From contig JBLIOB010000138.1 of the NCBI GenBank assembly GCA_047639575.1, positions 1 to 10,475 of the forward strand: DNA of 10,475 nucleotides, read 5' to 3'. Source of the DNA: JBLIOB01 sp047639575 (GTDB lineage: Bacteria; Bacteroidota; Bacteroidia; Flavobacteriales_D; Parvicellaceae). Every line of letters begins with the position of its first letter. Within the stretch, counting starts at the first letter, position 1. The position numbers were made by a program, and so were the translations under genes. Below the pieces are notes generated by a model that saw nothing but the letters and a program-made list of their open reading frames with translations, did no database searches and had not been told where the DNA came from. Positions 1-6,548 of the stretch are shown here, piece after piece.

Positions 1-2
1 AC

Positions 3-35
3 ACCACTGTACATACGGGTCTCGTATACAGCGGT
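3..35 (-). ncRNA. Group II intron domain V catalytic hairpin
   Basis: On the minus strand, 35 to 3 folds into a 9-bp lower stem (ACCGCTGTA with TACAGTGGT, one G-U pair), a two-nucleotide bulge (TG) on the 3' side, a 4-bp upper stem (TACG with CGTA) and a five-base loop (AGACC). A roughly 34-nt hairpin with a two-base 3' bulge is the hallmark of group II domain V, which holds the catalytic metal-binding site. The flanking 'GTGA' on the 5' side and 'GTGT' on the 3' side also resemble bacterial introns. I derived the pairing by hand from the sequence. The assignment rests on known group II architecture. Confidence 0.85.
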
Positions 36-253
36 TCACTGAGCGTACTATAAAAGCTCTTTTCACCATTTACAGCTTTGTCATAATTTAAGATAAGGCT
101 ATACATAGGTATTCCTTATCGAATTTTTGACTACTCAATGTTCAGTCCTTCCTTAGCGCGTGAGTCCTCTAGATGATGGTATTAGCATTTCTAGCTCATA
201 TCCACTAAGTACTATGACCTCTGCTCACTTCTCTGCTATATCAACTCGTGATT

Positions 254-316
254 AGCCCAGCGCGGCAAGCTGGCTCGTTCGCTAAAATGATTTACAAAAT
301 CATTTTTTCCGCTCCG
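254..316 (-). repeat. Palindromic insert within the intron (domain IV position)
   Basis: A perfect 10-bp inverted repeat (aaaatgattt at 284-293, aaatcatttt at 297-306) with a 3-base loop lies beside a second small GC-rich hairpin (CCAGC/GCTGG, 255-273) and the GC-rich sequence 'cgctccgccctcc' (311-323). The block sits between the domain I-III part and domain V, where introns normally carry their open reading frame. It may be a natural domain IV stem, or a small repeat unit that replaced the reverse transcriptase gene. I cannot tell which from one copy. Confidence 0.5.
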
Positions 317-456
317 CCCTCCAGGTAATTGCATCTTCTTTCATTCGATCCCTGCCGCATCTACATAATTGACCTTTTGTTGTTCTTTGGGCTTTGCAAA
401 GATGTGCTTGCTTACCCAATCAACCATGCCTCTTATGCGGTTCCTGCTTGGTTTAT

Positions 457-476
457 CCTGAGCTCTTGTCGAAGGG
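457..476. repeat. Dispersed-repeat-like motif CCTGAG...CGAAGGG
   Basis: The 20-mer cctgagctcttgtcgaaggg is a near match, with two extra bases, to CCTGAGCTTGTCGAAGG, an interrupted-palindrome motif scattered through many bacterial genomes. Here it lies inside the intron's domain I region. It could be a chance resemblance in intron RNA or a captured repeat. A count of copies in the host genome would decide. Confidence 0.35.
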
Positions 477-675
477 TCTGTACCCAAATTTGTAGTCGGT
501 ATTTGTTCTTTATTCAATCACAAATAACTTCAGTCTTAACCTCACGGTTAGCAACCTTGAAACTTACTAATGGTTCAAGCCGTTACACCTGCCCATAAGG
601 GACTTGCAATCTCTAGACTATCTTCTAAAAAAAATCTAGAAGAAATTGTTTATATTTACCATTAAAGGTACACAC

Positions 676-922
676 TGTATATGCAAACATGAGAGTCACC
701 CTTCAATACCAAGGACTATACAAATAACAATATTATGAAATTTCAGTTGGTATTATTGAAGCAAAGGACATTGGAGATAAAGACCGTGAAGGAGCAAAGA
801 AAACATGAAACAAAGAACTGTCTGTTTTTATCACTGTTTATCAACTAAGATCACTATGAGTGAACTCTAATTATACAAATGGAACTAAAACAGAAGCCGC
901 ATGTATGCTTAATATTGTACTA
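676..922. other. Intergenic region between intron and ice-binding-like gene
   Basis: Apart from the inverted repeat at 701-761, I see no clear promoter. No good match to the Bacteroidota -7 element (TAnnTTTG) stands at a sensible distance from the start at 923. A 37-codon open frame (735-848, + strand, beginning MKFQLVLLKQR) is present but has no recognisable content and is probably chance. If the intron is expressed, it is transcribed away from this region on the minus strand, so this stretch is both its 5' exon and the upstream region of the next gene. Confidence 0.4.
701..761. repeat. Imperfect inverted repeat next to the intron 5' junction
   Basis: The arm cttcaataccaa (701-712) is the reverse complement of ttggtattattgaag (747-761), apart from a 3-base bulge (att) in the right arm. 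About 34 bases separate the arms. The structure lies in what would be the 5' exon of the intron, 26 bases from the proposed junction, and 160 bases before the ice-binding-like gene. No run of T follows it on either strand, so it is not a typical terminator. It may be an operator, an old terminator or an intron target structure. Confidence 0.4.
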
Positions 923-3900
923 ATGAAAAGAATTTTATTGACCAGTATAATTATCCTGCTGTTTTTCCCGAATGTAAATTTCGGGCAATCCCCCGTTATG
1001 GGCACCATTGAGAATTTCGTTTTCTTTACTTCAGATGGCGCTGTTACTACTACAGCACCTTACCAGATTACAGGGGATATTGGAAGAGCTGTTGCTACAG
1101 GAGTATTTACGGTGCCACAAAATGTAAATGGGGTACTTAGTAACGTTAATCAAATAGCTGTTACTACACAAGCAGCTACTGATTTAGCTGCTCTTTGCGC
1201 TGATTTAAATAATACTACTACTCGACCAAGCACAGGCACTACTGCAGCTCAACTTGGAGGGGTAACCTACCCTCCTGGGGTGTATGATTTTGGTGGAGCT
1301 ACAACAATTACGGGAACAATGACATTAGATGCAGGTGGAGATCCCAATGCTCTCTTTATTTTCAGGTTAGTAGGAGCTTGCACACCTGATGGTACTTCCA
1401 AAATTGAATTAACTAATGATGCACTGGCTTGTAATGTGTTTTTTATTGTAACGGGCGCTATAGCTGCTGCAGGAGGTGCGGATTTGAAAGGGAATTTTAT
1501 TGCTAACACCGGAGCAGTAACAGTGGGAACTGGGTCCGCTCTTGAAGGAAGGTTATTAACTACTAATGGAGCTATAACTTTTGGCACAGGTACAGCTAGC
1601 GTGCCACTCGGTTGTGGAGAGCCTATATTAACAGGCCCTACCGCTCCAAGTCTAGGTGAAGCAGATTGCTATGCTTTGTTTTCATCGGATGCCGGAGCTT
1701 TAGGTGTTACCAATACAGGAACCACCTATATTAATGGAGATGTGGGTACCAATGGGGGAACAGGGCTTGTTTCCGGGTTCAATGCTGCATTTATAACAGG
1801 TACCATTCATAGTAGTAGTGACGCATCAACAGCTACTTGTGCCACAGATGTTGCAACTGCTCTCACCACTCTAGATGCGATAACAGAGGATATAGAATTA
1901 TTATTTCCGGCTGCTTTTGGAAACCAACAAGTACTAACTCCTCACACCTACTTAATGAATGGGAATGTAACACTTACCGATACAATTTTCTTAAATGCCA
2001 GAGGTGTTGCTAGTGCTGTATTCGTTTTTAAGATTGTTGGTGGTTCCTTTACAGCTATGTCCAACTCAGTGGTAATGTTAATTGATGGGGCACTTTCTAC
2101 CAATGTATATTGGATCGTAGATGATGCCGTAGTAATAAATACAGGTACAAAGATGAAAGGAACTGTTATTGTTGATGGAGATGAAATTACAATGAACAAC
2201 AGTTGTGAGCTAGAAGGTCGTCTATTAACCACTTTAGGTGCAATAACTGTTGATGAAATATCAGTGTCTAAAACTGACAATTGCTTCGCACCTATAACTG
2301 CGTATCTAGGTCCCGCTCCAGCTATGGGTAATATGACTGATTTTGTTTTTTTTAGTTCTATCGGATCTATTACCGTTACTGCACCTTCTCAGGTTACAGG
2401 AGATATAGGTGCAGATGCCGGAAGTATTACAGTAACACAAAACATAAATGGCGCGATATATAACGCAGATGCTACAACCACGCAAGGGGTCGCAGATTTG
2501 AGTAGCTTATATACAAGTTTAAATACGGAAGCATCAACATCAACACATGGGGTAGTACTGGGTAATGGTGAGGCCCTTAATGGTCAAGTATACGATATTA
2601 CAGGTGCAGCAACATTAAATGGGAATTTAACTTTAGACGGTCAAGGAAATGCCAATTCGGTATTTATTTTCAAAATTTCCTCAACTATTACCATAGGAAC
2701 AAATGCTCAAATTATTTTAACTAATGATGCTTTGGCTTGCAATGTGTTTTGGGTTGTTGAAGGTGATATAAACTTTTCAACAGGAACTACAATGAAAGGA
2801 ACCTTTATCGCAAACAATGCAGACATAAATTATTCTTCCAATGGAGATTTAGAGGGTAGATTACTTGCAACAGCAGGGGATATTGGGTTTGACCCTGGTA
2901 CCGCCTATACTCCATTGGGTTGTACTGTTGCTGCTTTAACAGGCCCAACCGCTCCGGATCTAGCCTCTGCTGAATGTTTTGGGATATTTTCATCCAATGG
3001 TAACGTAACTAATTCTGCTGGAACAACAACTGTTAATGGAGATGTTGGCACCAACGTTGGAACAGCATCTGGCTTTGATGCTAGCCTTGTATCTTATGTT
3101 ATCTACACCGTTCCTGACGCTACAACCGGAGTCTGCGCAACAGATGTAAATGCGGCTTATGCAAACCTTAATGGATTAACGGATGATATTGAATTAGAAT
3201 TTCCAACATTGTTTGGAGACCAACAAATACTAACTCCTCACGTTTACAAAGTAACTGGCAATACAACACTAACGGACACGCTCTTTTTTGATGCACAAGG
3301 AAATGCCAGTGGAGTTTTTGTAATCCAAATAGACGGTGACTTTACGGCTAACTCATCGTCTGTAGTAACCTTAATTAATGGTGCTCTTGCCGAAAACATT
3401 TATTGGAGAATTGATGGAACAATTTCTACAACCTCAATATCGAAACTAAAAGGGACTATAATTGGCAACTCAACTATTAATATGGCTAGTGGCTGCTTTG
3501 TAGAAGGGCGGGTGTTTTCTACTGCTGGAGACATAACGGTTAATGCATTAACCGTTTCCAAAGCAATATCTTGTATCTCTCCATTTAGCCCAAGTGAAGG
3601 CCCAATTGTTAACTTAGGAGCAGCTGGCAGCTTTATCGTATTTACCAAAGCTGGAGTTACAACTAATAGTACAGCAAACAACGCTGTTACAGGAAATGTT
3701 GGTTCAGCCGCTGGTGCTTTACTTCCTGCTGCTTCTCCCACGATAATAGGTAATTATTATGATGATACTACACCCCAATCTGCTGCTGCCGCAATCGATT
3801 TACAAACTGCCTATGATTCATTGAATAATATGACAGCTGACGTTACCACACATGGTGCATCATACGGAAATGGCGAAACTTTAACTACTGGAGTATATCA

Positions 3901-4789
3901 AAATGCAGGGGCATGGAATATTACTGGAGATCTATATTTAGATGCTGAAGATGACCCAAACAATTTTTTTGTTTTCCGAAGCAATGGAGCGCTAACATCT
4001 CCTGATGGTTCAGAAATTCATTTAATTAGAGGTGCTGCAGCCTGCAATGTTTATTGGGTAACAACTGCAGGTGCTGCAATAAGCTTTGCTGCAAATACCA
4101 TTATGAAGGGTGCCTTTATTGGTTCTGGAGCCAATACTTTTGCTGGTGCCGATCTTGAGGGGGGTATATATACTATAGCTGGAGCTGCGGGCATTACCGC
4201 AGGCACAGCAAAAATAACCGATTGTCCTTATACCGCTGCACCTCCGGGCCTACTTCCCATTGAACTACTCTCGTTTACAGGCGATTGTATTTCTGATAAC
4301 ATTGAATTGAACTGGAGTACAGCATCAGAAATTAATAATGATTATTATTCAATTGAACATAGTTTAGATGGAATTGCTTGGCAGCTTGTTACTAAAGTTG
4401 ATGGTGCAGGCAATTCGACCTCAATCAATAATTATTCTGTTATTGATTTAGCGCGGTATGATGACCTTTCTTTTTACCGTTTAAAACAGACAGACTTTGA
4501 TGGAAAGTTTAAATACTCCCCAATTATTTTGGTGAAAAAATGTAGGGAAGATATAACTGAATTAACTATTTATCCTAATCCTGCAAATGAAACACTCAAC
4601 TTACTCTATGGAGGAGATACAAGTCGGATTACTTCAATATTAATTTATAACCTATTGGGAGAAATGGTTCATTATTCAGAATTTTATCAATCAAAAATAG
4701 TGTTTGAAAACAAACTGAACGGCATTTATTTTCTTCATGTAAATTTAGCTTCAAAAAATATTATTAAAAAATTTATAGTTGCTCATTAA
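923..4789 (+). CDS. Secreted five-domain DUF3494 ice-binding-like protein with T9SS sorting domain
   Basis: This is a 1288-residue exported protein. I chose the ATG at 923 because it begins a clean signal peptide (MKRILL, hydrophobic core, ending NFG before QSP, cleavage near residue 21). The frame stays open upstream to a GTG at 860, but that would bury the signal. Five DUF3494 (ice-binding-like, beta-helix) domains follow at about 26-231, 244-454, 468-667, 680-884 and 895-1101. Family motifs recur in each: a start like 'MGNMTDFVFFSS', 'TGDIG', 'LTLDGQGNANSVFIFK', 'NDALACNVFW', 'MKGTFIA', 'LEGRLL'. Domains 1, 3 and 5 form one type, with ACNV(F/Y). Domains 2 and 4 form another, with 'CATDV' and no ACN cysteine. 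Residues 1110 to about 1205 ('LLPIELLSFTG', 'LNWSTASEINND', 'YRLKQTDFDGKF') are the FN3-like segment common before type A sorting domains. From about 1214 a T9SS tail ('IYPNPANETLNL', ending KKFIVAH) directs export through the outer membrane. DUF3494 proteins bind ice or help cells stick to ice, though not every member has been shown to. Ice-binding activity here is inferred. Confidence 0.95.
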   Translation: MKRILLTSIIILLFFPNVNFGQSPVMGTIENFVFFTSDGAVTTTAPYQITGDIGRAVATGVFTVPQNVNGVLSNVNQIAVTTQAATDLAALCADLNNTTTRPSTGTTAAQLGGVTYPPGVYDFGGATTITGTMTLDAGGDPNALFIFRLVGACTPDGTSKIELTNDALACNVFFIVTGAIAAAGGADLKGNFIANTGAVTVGTGSALEGRLLTTNGAITFGTGTASVPLGCGEPILTGPTAPSLGEADCYALFSSDAGALGVTNTGTTYINGDVGTNGGTGLVSGFNAAFITGTIHSSSDASTATCATDVATALTTLDAITEDIELLFPAAFGNQQVLTPHTYLMNGNVTLTDTIFLNARGVASAVFVFKIVGGSFTAMSNSVVMLIDGALSTNVYWIVDDAVVINTGTKMKGTVIVDGDEITMNNSCELEGRLLTTLGAITVDEISVSKTDNCFAPITAYLGPAPAMGNMTDFVFFSSIGSITVTAPSQVTGDIGADAGSITVTQNINGAIYNADATTTQGVADLSSLYTSLNTEASTSTHGVVLGNGEALNGQVYDITGAATLNGNLTLDGQGNANSVFIFKISSTITIGTNAQIILTNDALACNVFWVVEGDINFSTGTTMKGTFIANNADINYSSNGDLEGRLLATAGDIGFDPGTAYTPLGCTVAALTGPTAPDLASAECFGIFSSNGNVTNSAGTTTVNGDVGTNVGTASGFDASLVSYVIYTVPDATTGVCATDVNAAYANLNGLTDDIELEFPTLFGDQQILTPHVYKVTGNTTLTDTLFFDAQGNASGVFVIQIDGDFTANSSSVVTLINGALAENIYWRIDGTISTTSISKLKGTIIGNSTINMASGCFVEGRVFSTAGDITVNALTVSKAISCISPFSPSEGPIVNLGAAGSFIVFTKAGVTTNSTANNAVTGNVGSAAGALLPAASPTIIGNYYDDTTPQSAAAAIDLQTAYDSLNNMTADVTTHGASYGNGETLTTGVYQNAGAWNITGDLYLDAEDDPNNFFVFRSNGALTSPDGSEIHLIRGAAACNVYWVTTAGAAISFAANTIMKGAFIGSGANTFAGADLEGGIYTIAGAAGITAGTAKITDCPYTAAPPGLLPIELLSFTGDCISDNIELNWSTASEINNDYYSIEHSLDGIAWQLVTKVDGAGNSTSINNYSVIDLARYDDLSFYRLKQTDFDGKFKYSPIILVKKCREDITELTIYPNPANETLNLLYGGDTSRITSILIYNLLGEMVHYSEFYQSKIVFENKLNGIYFLHVNLASKNIIKKFIVAH

Positions 4790-4795
4790 ATAAAG

Positions 4796-4810
4796 GGTTC
4801 TGTCGCATCT
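4796..4810 (+). repeat. IS6-family left terminal inverted repeat
   Basis: GGTTCTGTCGCATCT at the left end matches the reverse complement of 5561-5575 (GGCTCTGTCGAATCT) at 13 of 15 positions. IS6-family ends characteristically begin GGNNCTGT. Confidence 0.85.
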
Positions 4811-4863
4811 ATCCTCTTAATTTCTGATTCATTACTTTAAACATTCATCAAATTCCAGAAGCT

Positions 4864-5523
4864 ATGTTCAAAGCTCATTGTTTTCCAAAGTTGTGATTCT
4901 TCACGCGGTTTATTGTAACCTGAGATTTGGTTTGAACTACCAAGACATGGAGGAATTGCTGTCCATAAGGGGGTTGAAACTGGATCATGTGACAATCCAG
5001 TGATGGGCATTCAAGTTCAACCCACTAATTGACCCGGAGTTCAGAAAACTTAAGCACCCTGTAGGAAGCAGGTGGCGTACGGATAAGACCTATATAAAAG
5101 TAAAAGGCGGTGGAAAGGTTTGTACAGAGCAGTCGACAAACAAGGAAATACAGTTGACTTAATACTAACCAAACCCAGATAGCGGATGAGTACTCAAAGC
5201 TTTTTAATTAAAGCAATTGAAGGAAATGGTCTTCACAAATCATCAACATTGACAAAAGCGGGCAAACACATCCGCCATTAGAGTTTTACAACAAACGAAA
5301 CTTTTCCAGAATAGAAATAAGGCAATGCAAGTACTTGAACAATAGTGTAGAACAAGATCATCGGTTGATTAAACGAAGGATAAGCTCTGGACCCAGATTC
5401 AAAGACTTCGAATCAGCTAAACGAACAATTTCGGGTATTGAAGTGGTGAGGATGATTCAAAAGAAACAGATGGATTGTAAAGATCAAGGTACCTTCAAAT
5501 CTTTCTGTTTATTGGCCGCATAA
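4864..5523 (+). pseudogene. IS6-family transposase relic, multiply frameshifted
   Basis: Joined across frames, the translation follows an IS6-family DDE transposase almost end to end: MFKAHCFPK, then VILHAVYCNLRFGLNYQDMEE, SIRGLKLDHVTIQ, WAFKFNPLIDPEFRK, HPVGSRWRTDKTYIKVKGG, LYRAVDKQGNTVDLILTK, FLIKAIEGNG, then IEIRQCKYLNNSVEQDHR and ISGIEVVRMIQKKQMD. Reading-frame breaks fall near 4891, 5118 and 5282, and in-frame stops at 5001, 5180 and 5279. Of the catalytic triad, the first Asp (in RTDKTY, codon 5082) and the Glu (in VEQDHR, codon 5350) remain. The middle Asp, normally in 'TIDKSG', is replaced by Thr (STLTKAG, codon 5252). The gene cannot make an active enzyme. An intact stretch of 62 codons at its 3' end (5335-5523) is only a fragment of this relic and not a separate gene. 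Confidence 0.92.
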
Positions 5524-5560
5524 TAGCTTTTGATTTTGGACGTCTAATATATGATTGAAC

Positions 5561-5575
5561 AGATTCGACAGAGCC
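5561..5575 (-). repeat. IS6-family right terminal inverted repeat
   Basis: On the minus strand this reads GGCTCTGTCGAATCT, pairing with the left end at 4796-4810 with two mismatches. It lies 38 bases after the last stop codon of the transposase relic, a normal spacing for this family. Confidence 0.85.
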
Positions 5576-5817
5576 GGAAAACCTCTGGGTGCTGATTTTT
5601 CTACATGGATTTATGGATATGACTTGGGAAATATTTGACATCTAAACTAACGTTACCGCGGACCTGATGATTAACGTATTCCGTTTTTGCATCACTTGGG
5701 CGTATGATTTTTCTATCTCTTAGGAATTTAATAAAGCACCCGGATTTAAGTCTAAAAAGTAAGCTGTGTCTCAATAAAGTGACAATCAAAGCACAGCAAA
5801 TCCTGAGCTGGGCTAGT
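5576..5817. other. Intergenic stretch without a recognisable gene
   Basis: The stretch lies between the right end of the insertion sequence and the thioesterase stop codon. A 62-codon minus-strand frame (5789-5601) is open, but its product (contains GCFIKFLRDRKIIRPSDAK) matches nothing I know. It could be the tail of a gene cut by the insertion, or chance. Confidence 0.4.
5763..5797 (-). terminator. Possible weak terminator of the thioesterase gene
   Basis: On the minus strand, 21 bases after the thioesterase stop, a 6-bp stem (GCTGTG/CACAGC) encloses a 23-base loop and is followed by TTACTTTTT. The loop is long and the stem short for an intrinsic terminator, so this is only a candidate. Confidence 0.25.
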
Positions 5818-6378
5818 CTAACTATCTACAGAGAATAAAGCTTCGGTCAATTGGGCGTTTCGATTCTTTAAATCTTCTAAATAGTCTTCCAAGTTGAAGT
5901 TCTCGGATCTGAAACGTTCGTCTCTGCTTCGGGCATGCTCCTGTTGACGAATACTCCTTAAATACCTTCTTGCGCTATCTAATGAATCTAAAATAAGACC
6001 AGGAACAGCAACGTTTTTACCATCATCATCTTTGGCTACCATCGTGAAAAAAGACGAATTGCAATGCTTGATATTGCCTGTTTTGATGTTTTCCGCCTCT
6101 ACCCTTACTCCGATTACCATGGAAGTATGTCCAGTATAATTAACAGAAGCTTTTAAGTTGATCAACTCACCAACATCAATGGAGTTCAGAAAGTCAACTC
6201 GGTTTACAGATGCTGTGACACAATAATTACCCGAGTGTTTTGACGCACATGCAAATGCTATTTGATCCATCAAATTTAAAATGTAGCCTCCGTGAATTTT
6301 ACCACTGAAATTTGAATGCGATGGCAACATCAACTCCGTCAATTTTACTTGTGAATCTTTTTTATGCTTGTAGATCAT
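5818..6378 (-). CDS. Acyl-CoA thioesterase, hotdog fold (YciA/BACH type)
   Basis: This 186-residue cytoplasmic enzyme should hydrolyse acyl-CoA to free fatty acid and CoA. The single hotdog domain spans about residues 8-125. Its signature is N23-F-S-G-K-I-H-G-G-Y-I-L-N-L-M-D38: the 'HGG...MD' segment forms the long helix, and D38 is the expected catalytic acid. The next conserved blocks are 'VTASVNRVDFLNSIDVGEL', 'ASVNYTGHTSMVIGV' and 'SSFFTMVAKDDDGKNVAVP', all typical of the YciA/ACOT group. About 60 charged residues follow (RRYLRSIRQQEHARSRDERF...), probably helical, as in many Bacteroidota homologues. The start ATG at 6378 has no strong Shine-Dalgarno; 'GGG' stands 5-7 bases upstream. The gene is divergent from the PLP enzyme, with 170 bases between them. 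The chain-length preference cannot be read from the sequence. Confidence 0.93.
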   Translation of the reverse strand: MIYKHKKDSQVKLTELMLPSHSNFSGKIHGGYILNLMDQIAFACASKHSGNYCVTASVNRVDFLNSIDVGELINLKASVNYTGHTSMVIGVRVEAENIKTGNIKHCNSSFFTMVAKDDDGKNVAVPGLILDSLDSARRYLRSIRQQEHARSRDERFRSENFNLEDYLEDLKNRNAQLTEALFSVDS

Positions 6379-6548
6379 TTAACCCTTTTTGTGAAGGTAT
6401 GAAATATACTACCACATTTTCGAGTAATTAATCCACTTGCGTATCTTGAGTAACACCCATGCAAAAAGAATCCTAACAAAGCGTCCGTTATCACTTTTAA
6501 AACAAGTCTAAATAATGTAATATAGCAGCCTATTTAAAGGTGCGAATT
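6379..6548. promoter_or_regulatory. Divergent intergenic region with two outward promoters expected
   Basis: The thioesterase and PLP-enzyme genes start at opposite ends of this 170-base gap, so both promoters should lie here. On the minus strand TATATTTC (about 6413-6406) resembles the Bacteroidota -7 element TAnnTTTG, differing only in the final base, but I see no clear -33 TTG at the right spacing. On the plus strand the stretch before 6536 is AT-rich without a convincing match. The positions are suggestions only. Confidence 0.35.

Larger units (their letters stand above)
1..675 (-). mobile_element. Group II intron, ORF-less, 3' end cut by window edge
   Basis: This is a self-splicing ribozyme and retroelement, read on the minus strand. 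The proposed 5' end is GTGTG at 675-671, matching the group II consensus GUGYG. Reading inward there is a short stem and then a core typical of domain I: a GCAAGTCC...GGGCAGG segment (607-580) and the 'GGTTGCTAACCGTGAGG' region (556-528). A canonical domain V hairpin lies at 35-3. Domain VI, the branch-point A and the 3' splice site should lie a few dozen bases beyond position 1. No reverse transcriptase or maturase is present: all frames between domain I and domain V are short, and no YADD-type motif is seen. The visible 675 nt is close to a bare ribozyme. A short ATG-led minus-strand reading frame starting near 345 (MKEDAITWRAERKK, then stop) may be the relic of the host protein's start. Mobility or splicing would need a maturase supplied in trans. 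The exact 5' boundary is inferred from the consensus only. Confidence 0.82.
4796..5575 (+). mobile_element. Decayed IS6-family insertion sequence
   Basis: The element is about 780 bp, the usual size for the IS6 family, and is bounded by inverted repeats of the family's GGNTCTGT type. It carries one transposase relic on the plus strand that fills it. It begins six bases after the stop codon of the ice-binding-like gene. The flanking 8 bases (aaataaag on the left, ggaaaacc on the right) do not match, so no target duplication is visible. IS6 elements transpose by cointegrate formation, and later recombination can separate the two flanks. Because of this and the multiple mutations, it looks old and immobile. 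Confidence 0.88.

Noticed and set aside
329..598. Open frame of 89 codons on the plus strand
   Set aside because: It lies opposite conserved intron domain I sequence, has no recognisable protein motif, and is explained by the antisense of a structured RNA.
735..848. 37-codon plus-strand frame (MKFQLVLLKQR...) upstream of the ice-binding-like gene
   Set aside because: It has no ribosome binding site, no family resemblance and no support beyond being open. Leader peptide function would be guesswork.
860..922. Upstream GTG start for the ice-binding-like gene, adding 21 residues
   Set aside because: It would place polar residues in front of a well-formed signal peptide that begins at the ATG at 923.
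1267..3741. Several open frames of 62-113 codons on the minus strand
   Set aside because: All lie inside the ice-binding-like gene. Its repeated, Ala/Thr/Val-rich codons leave the opposite strand open by chance, and their products are low-complexity mirrors of it.
923..4789. CRISPR-like or DNA repeat array suggested by recurring segments
   Set aside because: The repeats are about 600 bases long, diverged and in frame. They are protein domain duplications, not short direct repeats with spacers.
4788..5583. Target-site duplication around the IS6 relic
   Set aside because: The 8 bases on each side (aaataaag and ggaaaacc) do not match, also when the boundary is shifted by one base.
5601..5789. 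62-codon minus-strand frame next to the IS end
   Set aside because: No family resemblance and no clear start signal. It is kept only as a remark in the intergenic entry.
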